From the NCBI GenBank assembly GCA_030536355.1, contig JAUNQD010000019.1, positions 5,048 through 37,143 on the forward strand: a DNA stretch of 32,096 bases, in the 5' to 3' direction. Below, one piece after another: positions 15,617 through 23,431 of this stretch; position 1 is the stretch's first letter; each line of letters starts with the position of its first letter. Source of the stretch: Bacillota bacterium. Lineage in GTDB: Bacteria; Bacillota; Clostridia; Peptostreptococcales; Anaerovoracaceae. A model generated the notes under the pieces. The model saw only the letters and a list, made by a program, of their open reading frames with translations, was not told where the DNA came from and ran no database searches. The position numbers were made by a program, and so were the translations under genes.

Positions 15617-16429
15617 ATGGGAGAAAATCTGTTAGGCATAGATATCAAAGCAAGGATATTTCAGGCAGTGAAAGACGGGATAAAGGTGTATGAGCAGGAA
15701 TGCGGTAAGGAGACAAGATTCGGCGAACCATTGATAGGATACGCCAATACATCAGAAGTCATCTTCGACATGTTCTACGACCACGATCTGTGCAAGCTGC
15801 CGCGAAAAATATATAACCCTGCACGTGCTCTCATAATATACTTCCTACCTTACACGCAAGATGTTGTCGAGAGCAACATGGAAGGAAAGGAACCTTCAAA
15901 GAAGTGGATACAGGCATACCACGATTCCATGTGGGCCATGATGAAGATAAATGCAAGTATCACTAAGGAAATCAGCAAGTTCGGCCGTCTCGTGTCGCTG
16001 TGTAATGTGCCGACAGACTGGGATCTTAAAAAATGCGGACCTGAATGGAATTACAAGCTGGCCGCCCATGTGTGCGGTCTCGGGGACTTCGGTCCCAACG
16101 GGTGCATCATGACTGAGGTAGGCCCGGCAGGAAGATTCGGCGGTGTGCTTACAGACATCAATCTGGTACCTGACAGAGATTTCGGCTTCGGTCATACAGA
16201 AAGCAGAGCCCATACTCCTGAGATGGATGCGGAATTCCTGAGGATAATGGCCGCATCGCGGTACGAAGGCTTTGATGCGTTTTGCAGTGGAGAGCTTATC
16301 TCAGTATGCCCGGCAGGGGCCATATCCGAGACGGGTATAGACAGGAGAAAATGCCAGGAGTACTGCAAGACTTTGAACAAGTTCGTTCCGACGCCTGACG
16401 TATGCGGGAAATGTTATTTGGTGAAATAA
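15617..16429 (+). CDS. QueG-like 4Fe-4S protein (epoxyqueuosine reductase-related)
   Basis: A 270-residue cytosolic protein. The middle block AAHVCGLGDFGPNGCIMTEVG followed by GRFGGVLTDI is the G-x-G-x-F/G-x-N-x-x-L ... R-x-G-x-V-L-T-D signature shared by epoxyqueuosine reductase and the corrinoid-linked reductase family. The C-terminus is ferredoxin-like (CPAGAIS, RRKCQEYC, DVCGKC). The usual CxxCxxxCP of one cluster is changed to C-x7-CP, so cluster binding may be atypical. It lacks the HEAT-repeat tRNA-binding extension of full QueG and is shorter than ~380 residues, so a real role in queuosine synthesis is doubtful. It is a single gene, ending in the terminator shared with the aldo/keto reductase. 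Confidence 0.75.
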   Translation: MGENLLGIDIKARIFQAVKDGIKVYEQECGKETRFGEPLIGYANTSEVIFDMFYDHDLCKLPRKIYNPARALIIYFLPYTQDVVESNMEGKEPSKKWIQAYHDSMWAMMKINASITKEISKFGRLVSLCNVPTDWDLKKCGPEWNYKLAAHVCGLGDFGPNGCIMTEVGPAGRFGGVLTDINLVPDRDFGFGHTESRAHTPEMDAEFLRIMAASRYEGFDAFCSGELISVCPAGAISETGIDRRKCQEYCKTLNKFVPTPDVCGKCYLVK

Positions 16430-16437
16430 ATAGAGAA

Positions 16438-16469
16438 AGGCTGTGATGGTCCATATCACAGCCTGTTTT
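16438..16469. terminator. Bidirectional terminator
   Basis: AGGCTGTGAT (16438-16447) pairs perfectly with ATCACAGCCT (16455-16464), followed by GTTTTA. It lies between the convergent QueG-like and aldo/keto reductase genes. Confidence 0.8.
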
Positions 16470-16483
16470 ATATAGATGGATTT

Positions 16484-17662
16484 TTAGAACAGATCGAATA
16501 TGGAGAGCAGTTTCCTGAAGACCTTGTATATCGGTCCTTCGAGATGTTTCTGCGCATTTTTCAGCTCCTGTCTGATAGGTATATACTGCGGGCAGTGTTT
16601 CTCACATTTGCCGCAGCCGATGCAGTTGGATGCCGCGGTGGAATCCTTTCGCATGGCAGTATTTATCAGATATTCGATGGGACCCCATAATCTGCTTTCG
16701 GTGAACTTTCTGTTATATGCGGCGAAGGTTCCCGGGATGTCTACGTTGGCAGGGCAAGGGAGACAGTAACCGCAGCCTGTACATCCTACCTTCATCTTGG
16801 AATTGATGGCATCCACGACGTTTTGGAGCATCTCTTTATCGTCTGAAGTCAGCTCATCGATATTGGTAGTCGATGCGGTAGTCATGTTATCAATGACCAT
16901 TTCTTCAGAGTTCATTCCTGATAGTACGCATGTAACTTCGGGCTGATCCCACAGCCAGCGAAAAGCCCACTGAGCAGGAGTGCGTTTCACAGGATGAGAT
17001 GCAAATATGCGCTTTGCATCTTCCGGCAGGTGGCTCACCAGCTTGCCGCCTCTGAGAGGCTCCATGATGATGACTGCAAGACCCTTATCATGAGCATGGT
17101 TCAGACCTTTCCTTCCTGCTTGTGAGTGTTCGTCCATGTAGTTGTACTGAATCTGGCAGAAGTCCCAATCGTAAGTGTCGACCAGCTTGCAGAACATATC
17201 GGAATTGCCGTGATATGAGAAACCGATCTGATTGATGATGCCGGATTCTTTTTTTGAAGCCAGCCATTCTTCTATGCCGAGAGCTTTGAGCTTCTCCCAT
17301 GTCTGTATGTCGCTGAGCATATGCATCAGGTAATAATCTATATGGTCTGTTCGAAGTCTTCTGAGTTGTTCGTTGAACAGCTTCTCAAGGCCTTCGTAGC
17401 TTTTTATCAGATAGTGAGGCAGCTTGGTGGCGATCTTCACTTTGTCGCGGACATGGTTTTTCTCAAGTATCTCACCCAGCGTTGATTCGCTGCCGGGATA
17501 CATGTATGCCGTATCGAAGTAGTTGATGCCGCCGTCGATAGCCATCATTATCTGCTGTTCTGTTTTTTCTTTATTGATCTTGCCAAGGGTCTGCGGGAAG
17601 CGCATGCATCCGTAGCCCAATGCGGAGATCTCATTACCGTATTTGTCTTCTCTGTATTTCAT
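16484..17662 (-). CDS. Aldo/keto reductase with C-terminal ferredoxin domain
   Basis: A 392-residue oxidoreductase. Residues 1-~290 are an aldo/keto reductase barrel with the tetrad recognisable as D50 and Y55 (FDTAYMYPGSE), K80 (IATK) and H in YLMHMLSD. The C-terminal part carries two 4Fe-4S motifs: VGCTGCGYCLPCP and CIGCGKCEKHCP. The barrel-plus-ferredoxin fusion is common in anaerobes, where electrons may come from ferredoxin as well as NAD(P)H; the substrate is unknown. AGAGGTT precedes the ATG at 17662. The length is typical for the fusion (~370-390). The gene is single and divergent from the nitroreductase operon. Confidence 0.92.
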   Translation of the reverse strand: MKYREDKYGNEISALGYGCMRFPQTLGKINKEKTEQQIMMAIDGGINYFDTAYMYPGSESTLGEILEKNHVRDKVKIATKLPHYLIKSYEGLEKLFNEQLRRLRTDHIDYYLMHMLSDIQTWEKLKALGIEEWLASKKESGIINQIGFSYHGNSDMFCKLVDTYDWDFCQIQYNYMDEHSQAGRKGLNHAHDKGLAVIIMEPLRGGKLVSHLPEDAKRIFASHPVKRTPAQWAFRWLWDQPEVTCVLSGMNSEEMVIDNMTTASTTNIDELTSDDKEMLQNVVDAINSKMKVGCTGCGYCLPCPANVDIPGTFAAYNRKFTESRLWGPIEYLINTAMRKDSTAASNCIGCGKCEKHCPQYIPIRQELKNAQKHLEGPIYKVFRKLLSIFDLF

Positions 17663-17727
17663 AGTAACCTCTTCGGGAAAGATTTTACTTTATTATTCTA
17701 AAAAATGCAAGGTGTATGCGATATCAG

Positions 17728-17757
17728 TTGTTAAACAGAGCTCGGTTGCTATATAAT
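17728..17757 (+). promoter_or_regulatory. Promoter of the nitroreductase operon
   Basis: TTGTTA (17728-17733) and TATAAT (17752-17757) are separated by 18 nt, 45 nt ahead of the first ATG. Confidence 0.5.
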
Positions 17758-17802
17758 AAGTAAGTGGCACAGATGCGTCTATAAAATCGAAAGAGGTGTG
17801 AG

Positions 17803-18675
17803 ATGTTCGATATAGAAAAAAGCATTAGAAAAAGACGAAGTGTAAGAACTTATGATAAACGAAAAGTTGACCTTTGCATAAAAGAGAAAATCATGGAGTA
17901 TGCCGAAGGCCTGCAGAATCCTCTGGGACCGAAGGTGACATTCAGGCTCCTTGATAAGGCCTCCGATCCAAAGGGCGATAAGCTGGGAACTTACGGCATC
18001 ATCAAGGGCGCTGAGCTTTATGTAGGTGCGAAGATCAAGAGAGAAGAGTACGCACCGGAAGCGCTGGGCTATGATTTCGAGCAGCTGGTGCTGTATTTGA
18101 CTGATATGGGGCTTGGCACTTGCTGGCTCGGCGGCACATTCAACAAGGGTGCGTTCGCCGAAGCTATGGATGTGCAGGATGATGAGATATTCACTATCGT
18201 TTCGCCTATAGGATATACGGCTGATAAGATGAGCCTTGTCGAAGTGATGATGCGCCGCGGCTCAGGCGGTGATAAGCGAATGCCGTGGGAGGAACTGTTC
18301 TATGATAGTGATTTCGGCAAGCCTATAGCTGCAGGCGATGCGGATGCGGCTTCCAAGGCGGAATCTGTTATCGGCGGATATGCCGACGTGCTCGAGATGG
18401 TCAGATTGGCGCCTTCTGCTGTGAACAGACAGCCGTGGAGGATCGTTGCAGAGAGAGGTGAAGACATCAAGGCGTTCCACTTCTATCAATCAGGCATCAA
18501 AGCCGATGACGGCGAATCAGTACAGATGCACAGGATAGATATGGGGATCGCGATCTGTCATTTCCATCTGGCGGCTTTGGAAAAAGGCTTGACAGGAAAG
18601 TTTGAGCGAGTGGAGCCGGCTGACGTCGATGCTCCTGAAAATACGAAATATATAATTACGTGGATATGTGAGTAG
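17803..18675 (+). CDS. Nitroreductase family protein (TM1586-type)
   Basis: A 290-residue flavoprotein of the nitroreductase superfamily, with the N-terminal RKRRSVRTYD motif that binds the FMN phosphate. It is a tandem-half form: the first half includes LTDMGLGTCWLGGTFN, and the second half carries RLAPSAVNRQPWR, the usual S-x-x-N/R-Q-P-W FMN-site sequence. This matches the putative TM nitroreductase group (PF14512), whose substrate is unknown. AGAGGTG precedes the ATG. It is the first gene of a tight operon with ClC, VOC and racemase genes; the next possible start (GTG 18668) overlaps its end. Confidence 0.88.
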   Translation: MFDIEKSIRKRRSVRTYDKRKVDLCIKEKIMEYAEGLQNPLGPKVTFRLLDKASDPKGDKLGTYGIIKGAELYVGAKIKREEYAPEALGYDFEQLVLYLTDMGLGTCWLGGTFNKGAFAEAMDVQDDEIFTIVSPIGYTADKMSLVEVMMRRGSGGDKRMPWEELFYDSDFGKPIAAGDADAASKAESVIGGYADVLEMVRLAPSAVNRQPWRIVAERGEDIKAFHFYQSGIKADDGESVQMHRIDMGIAICHFHLAALEKGLTGKFERVEPADVDAPENTKYIITWICE

Positions 18676-18694
18676 CGAAAGTGAGAATGTGTCA

Positions 18695-19960
18695 ATGGTC
18701 GTAAAGTACAAGAAAAACTTATTTTTATACGTTTTATTATCAGCAGTTCTCGGCGCACTGGCAGGAGCTTTAGTATGGCTTCTGCTTCGCATCATGAATC
18801 TGGGTATCGATCTGGTATGGCATACGATCCCCGAGTATGTGGGTAATAATGTAGTCTATACCATCGGAGTTTGTCTGCTGGGAGGATTGTTGATCGGCTT
18901 ATGGCAGAAGAAGTTCGGCATATACCCCCAGGAGCTGGAAGAAGTGATGCATGAGCTTAGATCTACGGGAACTTATCCGTACAGCAAGGTGCCGATGCTA
19001 TCGGTAGCGGCATTGCTTCCACTGATATTCGGAGGATGCTTAGGGCCTGAGGCAGGTCTTACAGGAATAATCGTAGGACTGTGCTGCTGGGTAGGAGACA
19101 AGCTGAAATACAAGGGACGTGAGATCCGAGAGATGGCTGAAGCGGGAATGGCCGCTACTTTGGGTGTCATCTTCGCTTCGCCTTTCGTAGGCATCGCATT
19201 CAATTATGAAAGCGAAGAAGCTAAAGACCGAGAAGAAGAACTGACTGAGAAGGAAAAGGCGACTCTCAAGAATCTCAAAAAGCTTGTTTATATCATGGCA
19301 GTTGCAGGCGGCCTTGGTGCAATGTACCTTCTGGGAGCCATCTTTGGAGGAGGCAGCGGTATCCCTAGATTCGGAAGAGATGTGGACATCACAGTTGATG
19401 ACTGGAAATGGTTCCTGGCAGTATTTGCTGCGGGACTTATTGCAGGGATCATCTATGCAGTGGTGAACAAGATCACTTTAGCCATCGGAAACAAGCTGAT
19501 AAACCATAGGATCATAAGCTGCATGCTGGCAGGACTTTGCCTGGCAGTTATCGGGCTGGCATTCCCATGGACAATGTTCTCAGGAGAACATCAGATGGGT
19601 GAGTTGATGGTGGTTTGGCAGGATGAATCAGCTGTAGATCTGATATTGACTACCTTGATGAAACTGGTGCTGGTGAATCTCTGTATCAACCTGGGCTGGA
19701 AGGGTGGATCTATATTCCCTATCATTTTCTCAGGTGTATCTCTGGGATATGCCATGGCGATGATCATCGGCATCGAGCCTGTATTCGCAGTGGCAGTTGT
19801 TACGGCAACACTTTGCGGATACATAATGAGAAAGCCTGTAATGGTGATAGGAGTACTGCTTCTTTGCTTCCCTGTGACAGTGATAATCCCGCTGTCTGCA
19901 GCAGCATATCTGGGAAGTCTGATACCTACATTCAAGCAGGAAGAACATGTTCAGGAATAA
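18695..19960 (+). CDS. ClC family chloride channel/transporter
   Basis: About 420 residues with ten or more hydrophobic helices. ClC hallmarks are GGCLGPEAGLTG, the G-x-E-x-P-like segment carrying the gating glutamate; FGGGSGIPRFG, a GSGIP-type ion-pathway motif; and GWKGGSIFPIIFSG, matching the G-G-x-F-x-P motif of the late helices. It probably moves chloride or another anion such as fluoride; the selectivity residues cannot be judged by eye. The start is ambiguous: ATG 18695 has a modest AGTGAG upstream, while GTG 18668 would overlap the nitroreductase gene by 8 nt but has no ribosome-binding site. The next gene starts 16 nt later. Confidence 0.85.
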   Translation: MVVKYKKNLFLYVLLSAVLGALAGALVWLLLRIMNLGIDLVWHTIPEYVGNNVVYTIGVCLLGGLLIGLWQKKFGIYPQELEEVMHELRSTGTYPYSKVPMLSVAALLPLIFGGCLGPEAGLTGIIVGLCCWVGDKLKYKGREIREMAEAGMAATLGVIFASPFVGIAFNYESEEAKDREEELTEKEKATLKNLKKLVYIMAVAGGLGAMYLLGAIFGGGSGIPRFGRDVDITVDDWKWFLAVFAAGLIAGIIYAVVNKITLAIGNKLINHRIISCMLAGLCLAVIGLAFPWTMFSGEHQMGELMVVWQDESAVDLILTTLMKLVLVNLCINLGWKGGSIFPIIFSGVSLGYAMAMIIGIEPVFAVAVVTATLCGYIMRKPVMVIGVLLLCFPVTVIIPLSAAAYLGSLIPTFKQEEHVQE

Positions 19961-19976
19961 CCTGTAGGAGGATATT

Positions 19977-20345
19977 ATGAAATTCAAAATGTACCATGAG
20001 AATTATAATGTGCTGGATCTTGAGAAGTCTCTGGAGTTTTACGACAAAGCTCTCGGCCTCAAGCCTGCAAGACGTATCGATGCTGAAGACGGTTCCTATG
20101 CTATCGTTTTCATAGGAAATGACACTACTGACTTTCAGTTGGAGCTTACGTGGCTTCGTGACAGAACTGAACCATATAGCCTGGGCGACGAAGAATTCCA
20201 TCTGGCATTCCATACTGATGACTACGAAGCGGCCCATAAGCTGCACGAAGAGATGGGATGTATCTGTTTTGAAAATCCTGAAATGGGCATATATTTCATC
20301 AAAGATCCTGACGGATACTGGCTTGAGATAGTTCCGGAGAAATAA
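19977..20345 (+). CDS. VOC family protein, glyoxalase I-like
   Basis: A 122-residue single-domain VOC protein. The four metal ligands of E. coli-type glyoxalase I are all at equivalent places: H7 (MYHENYNVLD), E56 (FQLELTW), H75 (EEFHLAF) and E117 (YWLEIVP). The FYDKALGLKP segment is also typical. It would isomerise a thiol hemithioacetal of methylglyoxal or a related compound. The thiol is uncertain, since many Clostridia lack glutathione. AGGAGG lies 6-7 nt before the ATG. It is the third gene of the operon and ends 2 nt before the racemase start. Confidence 0.88.
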   Translation: MKFKMYHENYNVLDLEKSLEFYDKALGLKPARRIDAEDGSYAIVFIGNDTTDFQLELTWLRDRTEPYSLGDEEFHLAFHTDDYEAAHKLHEEMGCICFENPEMGIYFIKDPDGYWLEIVPEK

Positions 20346-20347
20346 GA

Positions 20348-21040
20348 ATGAAGAAAATAGGTTTGATAGGCGGCATGAGCTGGGAAAGCACTGCCATCTA
20401 TTACAGGATAATAAATGAAAGAGTAGCTGCAGCGCTGGGCGGAAGCAGTTCTGCCGATATGATCATAAGAAGTCTTGATCTTGCAGAGATAGAATGGCTT
20501 CAGGATAACGACAGATGGGATGCTGTAGCATATATTCTGACTGAGGCGGCCCGTGAACTGGAAAGTGCGGGAGCAGACTTCATCGTCATGGCTTCCAATA
20601 CGGTGCATAAAGTATATGATGAGGTGGCGGCTTCGGTGAATGTTCCAGTTCTTCATATCGCAGAGCCTACTGTAGAAGCCGTGCAAAGGGCAGGTGTTCG
20701 CAGTGTCGGGCTTCTCGGGACAAGATATACGATGGAAGGTGATTTCCTGAAGGAAAAGCTGGAATCTGCGGGGATCTCTGTCATCGTACCGGAACCGGAA
20801 AAAGTCGATCTGATACATAAGGCGATATTTACTGAAGCTGTTGTTGGTAACGTGAGTGACAAAACGAAGACATTATTCATAAACGTTATAGATGAATTCG
20901 CCCGACAAGGGGCACAGGGCGTGATCCTCGGATGCACAGAGCTGGGGCCAATGATAGACTCTGATTATAGCAGCCTGCCGCTTTTCGATACGGCAGTGCT
21001 CCATGCAGAGAGGGCAGCGGAAGAGATGTTGAATTCTTAA
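20348..21040 (+). CDS. Aspartate/glutamate racemase family protein
   Basis: A 230-residue PLP-independent racemase, with the N-terminal GLIGGMSWEST and the two active-site segments MASNTVHK and GVILGCTELG. The second catalytic cysteine, C196, is present. The first position, normally Cys, is S83, the place where E. coli YgeA has threonine (T83/C197). By analogy this predicts an asymmetric enzyme that favours one direction or one enantiomer of Asp/Glu. The ribosome-binding site GGAGA overlaps the end of the VOC gene, and the 2-nt gap implies coupling. D-amino acids made here could feed peptidoglycan or fermentation; neither is shown. Confidence 0.88.
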   Translation: MKKIGLIGGMSWESTAIYYRIINERVAAALGGSSSADMIIRSLDLAEIEWLQDNDRWDAVAYILTEAARELESAGADFIVMASNTVHKVYDEVAASVNVPVLHIAEPTVEAVQRAGVRSVGLLGTRYTMEGDFLKEKLESAGISVIVPEPEKVDLIHKAIFTEAVVGNVSDKTKTLFINVIDEFARQGAQGVILGCTELGPMIDSDYSSLPLFDTAVLHAERAAEEMLNS

Positions 21041-21090
21041 GGAGAGAAAGCTGTGCATTCTAATGCATGGATTTTTGTGTCAGACCATTT

Positions 21091-21159
21091 GCTGCACAGC
21101 TCCACGGAGAATTCAAGGAGTTCTTCCCTGAGAATGCAGTGGAGTATTTTGTGTCTTAG
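21091..21159 (+). pseudogene. uvrB: Relic of uvrB (22 codons)
   Basis: Reading from 21091, GCT GCA CAG CTC CAC ... gives AAQLHGEF followed by [14 protein letters not shown] and then TAG (21157-21159). This is the conserved UvrB segment that normally continues as YYDYYQPEAY. The match begins abruptly after FCVRPF and ends abruptly at the stop; nothing else of the ~660-residue excinuclease subunit is visible on either side. It is therefore a fossil fragment, not a gene. It lies between the racemase operon and the LytTR/GHKL/giant-protein region and may mark a rearrangement or insertion point. Confidence 0.8.
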
Positions 21160-21216
21160 TGTGTGGGATTGGATTATGGGGCTCCGAAAAAATTATTTCT
21201 GAAATTATTATACATA

Positions 21217-21248
21217 CGCACTTATAAAAAATATAATGTGCGATTTTT
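21217..21248 (+). terminator. AT-rich hairpin terminator
   Basis: CGCAC-TTATA (21217-21226) pairs with TATAA-TGTGCG (up to 21242), with one bulged base, followed by ATTTTTAT. It would end transcription from the nitroreductase-racemase operon. Confidence 0.5.
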
Positions 21249-21250
21249 AT

Positions 21251-21291
21251 AAGTCTTGCCTTAAAAAATATGATTATTGGCAAGATTTTTT
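21251..21291 (+). terminator. Second hairpin terminator in tandem
   Basis: AAGTCTTGCC (21251-21260) pairs with GGCAAGATTT (21279-21288) over 10 bp with one G-T pair, running into a T6 run at 21285-21290. Two successive terminators insulate the downstream regulator operon. Confidence 0.65.
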
Positions 21292-21310
21292 ATGATGAGA
21301 TGCTTTTAAA

Positions 21311-21346
21311 ATCACAAATAATATACAATTCATCCCAGTAGGTGTT
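21311..21346 (+). promoter_or_regulatory. Bipartite upstream element, copy 1 (candidate LytTR site)
   Basis: ATCACAAA (21311-21318), 12 nt, CATCCCA (21331-21337), 2 nt, AGGTGT (to 21345). The same arrangement occurs at 23381-23414 before the giant gene: ATCACAAA and CATCCCA are identical and begin exactly 20 nt apart in both. By eye 22 of the first 27 positions agree. The AGGTGT part starts ~25 nt ahead of the -10 hexamer, the place of an activator site. Confidence 0.5.
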
Positions 21347-21362
21347 TTGGTTCAATTTGATT

Positions 21363-21371
21363 TGGTATAAT
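21363..21371 (+). promoter_or_regulatory. Extended -10 promoter of the regulator operon
   Basis: TGGTATAAT fits TGnTATAAT, 33 nt before the response-regulator ATG. The -35 position (TGTTTT) is poor, which fits a promoter that relies on an activator bound at 21311-21346. Confidence 0.55.
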
Positions 21372-21404
21372 ATAATTCAATATATGGGCGAAAGGAAGCA
21401 AAGC

Positions 21405-22127
21405 ATGTTAAGGATCGCAGTATGTGATGATGAGAAAATATATATAGACAACATATCTGATTTGGTAAAAAAGTATTCAGAGAAAAAATCTGTAGAGATC
21501 GACGTATATCAGTTTGAAAGATCTTTTGATCTTCTTGACAGGATTGAGGAAGGCGAGCTTTATGACGCCTTTCTTCTTGACATCTATATGCCTGGAATTT
21601 CAGGGATATCGGTGGCGGAAGAACTGAGAGAAAAACACATAAATGCTCCTGTTATATTCCTTACATCTTCACCGGATCATGCTATAGAGGCCTTTGAAGT
21701 AAGTGCAACACACTACATACTGAAGCCAATATCCGAAGAAAAATTCTTCTCCGCAATGGACAAAGCTATATCAAACGTTCCGGAAAAAAGCAAAGATGAG
21801 ATCCTCTTAAAAACAGAGAGAGTGTATAGAAGTGTCTTTGTAAATGACATCATTTATGTCGAAACAGATGGAAACTATCAGAGAGTCTTCTTGAGCAATG
21901 GCGAGGAAATCCGTGTTCGAATGACTTCTGCTGAGCTTTTTAATTTATTATGTAATTGGGACAGATTCTATAAATGCGGTAGAGCATATATAGTGAATCT
22001 TGGAAAGATAAACAAACTGACTAATAAAACAGTTGTGGTCAAAGGCGGCAATGAACTTCAGATTCCAAGAAATGTAATGATTGACCTAAAAGAAGCTTAT
22101 TTTAAGTTTTATGATAGACACAAATAG
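21405..22127 (+). CDS. LytTR-type response regulator
   Basis: A 240-residue protein of the AgrA/VirR class. Residues 1-~120 are a receiver domain: acidic pocket D8/D9 (AVCDDE), phospho-acceptor D59 (FLLDIYMPG), T in FLTSS and K in YILKP. Residues ~135-238 are a LytTR DNA-binding domain (ILLKTERVYRSVFVNDIIYVE, KCGRAYIVNLGKI, QIPRNVM). LytTR regulators bind direct repeats upstream of weak promoters. ATG 21405 is chosen because AAAGGAAG lies 6 nt upstream; an in-frame upstream ATG (21342) falls inside the promoter. The kinase gene follows after 12 nt. The likely targets are its own operon and the adjacent giant gene. Confidence 0.93.
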   Translation: MLRIAVCDDEKIYIDNISDLVKKYSEKKSVEIDVYQFERSFDLLDRIEEGELYDAFLLDIYMPGISGISVAEELREKHINAPVIFLTSSPDHAIEAFEVSATHYILKPISEEKFFSAMDKAISNVPEKSKDEILLKTERVYRSVFVNDIIYVETDGNYQRVFLSNGEEIRVRMTSAELFNLLCNWDRFYKCGRAYIVNLGKINKLTNKTVVVKGGNELQIPRNVMIDLKEAYFKFYDRHK

Positions 22128-22139
22128 GAGGGAATACAG

Positions 22140-23357
22140 ATGGTTATGTTTTATCTTGTACTGACAACAATATCCCATATTTGTGCATCTATTTTTCTTG
22201 CAAAACCCAGATTTGGTAAGCTACTGACGGTTTTGATTTGGGGTGCCTTCGGTGTCATATTTCTTGCATTACCGGAAGAAACCGCATCTATCAATTACCA
22301 TTTAACACTTGTGCTGAATTTTATCCTGTTCCTACTGGTCACTAAAGGACGACTGGTTGAAAAAGGATTTTTATTCCTAAACTATGTGTGTATGTATAAC
22401 TTTTGCGGTGCAATATTAAATTGTTTTGTGATTGGACGTGGCAGCATATTGATCCAAGTTATTATGATACTTGTAATTATGGGTGCGCTCCAGTATATAA
22501 TGTACGGAATATATTTTCCTGCATTTAATAAAGTAAGCCCGTATTTGAATAAAGATTGGCCTAAATACTATGCTGTAGTTATTATTTTCTTTGCACTGAT
22601 CATGATGGAAACGGTGGTACCTGATATCGTTCGTGAAATGAACGTCAGAGAATCTATTATTTTCTTTACGACAATTGTAGCGTTCCTTATAACTTGTATT
22701 TCCATGTTTTCCGGTATGAACCATATCGCAGAACTTTATAAAGAAAAGCGTGAGAAGGTCCAGATGGAATTATTATCAACACAAGTAGAAGCACAGGCGA
22801 AGGAAGTAGAAACGGCCAGACGTAATCGTCATGATATACGTCACCATTACAGCATGCTTCTTTCATATGCAAAAGACGGAGAGGTTGATCGCATCATAGA
22901 ATATCTTGAAGAACAGACAGAGGCCATTGATTCTGAAAAGCCATTGAGATTTTGTGAAAACGATACCATTAATAATATTATTCGTGTTTACCATCAGAAG
23001 ACAGAGGCATGTTCCATTAAGCTTGATGTAAATGTAAATATTAAGCCTATCCTGGGAGTTACCAATCCCGATTTAGTAGCAATTCTGGCCAATATCATGG
23101 AAAATGCTGTTCATGGAGCACAAGATTCAAGTATATTAGAACCATGGATCGTACTTAATATATATCATAAAGAAGATCGTTTAGTGATAAACTGTGAGAA
23201 CTCATGTGACAGAAAAATCGACTATACAGAAATGCCGAATCAGTCTTATGGAATAGGTATCAATAGCATAATTGCTACGGCAGACAAATATGATGGCAGC
23301 TGCAGATTTACTGTGGCTGATGGTATTTTTAAATGCATTACAATAATGAATGCATAG
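22140..23357 (+). CDS. GHKL sensor histidine kinase (AgrC-like)
   Basis: A 405-residue membrane kinase. Residues ~1-195 hold six to seven transmembrane segments with short loops, the AgrC/VirS style of sensor without a large extracellular domain. A helical region leads to RRNRHDIRHHYSML with probable phospho-acceptor H231. The GHKL ATPase has N box ANIMENAVHGA (N322) and G box SYGIGINSI (~370-376). AGGAGG precedes the ATG. Relatives in agr systems sense cyclic peptides, but no AgrB/AgrD gene is visible in this window, so the signal is unknown; a membrane-derived or environmental cue is equally possible. It pairs with the LytTR regulator upstream. Confidence 0.92.
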   Translation: MVMFYLVLTTISHICASIFLAKPRFGKLLTVLIWGAFGVIFLALPEETASINYHLTLVLNFILFLLVTKGRLVEKGFLFLNYVCMYNFCGAILNCFVIGRGSILIQVIMILVIMGALQYIMYGIYFPAFNKVSPYLNKDWPKYYAVVIIFFALIMMETVVPDIVREMNVRESIIFFTTIVAFLITCISMFSGMNHIAELYKEKREKVQMELLSTQVEAQAKEVETARRNRHDIRHHYSMLLSYAKDGEVDRIIEYLEEQTEAIDSEKPLRFCENDTINNIIRVYHQKTEACSIKLDVNVNIKPILGVTNPDLVAILANIMENAVHGAQDSSILEPWIVLNIYHKEDRLVINCENSCDRKIDYTEMPNQSYGIGINSIIATADKYDGSCRFTVADGIFKCITIMNA

Positions 23358-23380
23358 AAAAATTTCATAGATTACAAATT

Positions 23381-23414
23381 ATCACAAAAAACACGCAAGT
23401 CATCCCAAAGGTGT
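23381..23414 (+). promoter_or_regulatory. Bipartite upstream element, copy 2
   Basis: ATCACAAA (23381-23388), 12 nt, CATCCCA (23401-23407), 1 nt, AGGTGT (23409-23414). It repeats the element at 21311-21346 with the same internal spacing. A -10-like TATAAA (23434-23439) begins 24 nt after the GGTGT start, against 25 nt in copy 1. The element overlaps the hairpin of the kinase terminator. It is probably the control site of the giant gene, whose leader would then be ~60 nt. Confidence 0.5.
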
Positions 23415-23431
23415 AAGACGGCGTGTTTTTT
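23386..23431 (+). terminator. Terminator of the regulator operon
   Basis: AAAAAACACGC (to 23396) pairs with GCGTGTTTTTT (23421-23431); an inner GTC/GAC pairing (23399-23401 with 23417-23419) continues the stem. The T-run follows directly. It separates the kinase gene from the giant gene while containing the copy-2 regulatory element in its loop. Confidence 0.65.

Noticed and set aside
18668..18694. GTG start for the ClC gene overlapping the nitroreductase stop
   Set aside because: There is no ribosome-binding site at a suitable distance; ATG 18695 is slightly better supported. Coupling by overlap cannot be excluded.
21053..21202. 49-codon ORF with a GTG start and AAGGAGAG upstream, after the racemase
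   Set aside because: It reads across the uvrB relic in a different frame, has no recognisable features and ends in the AT-rich terminator region. The uvrB frame explains the sequence better.
21041..21404. Possible agrD-like signal peptide gene for the AgrC-like kinase
   Set aside because: No short ORF with SD, amphipathic leader, central Cys and acidic tail was found here or in 23358-23504, and no agrB-like membrane protease is present.
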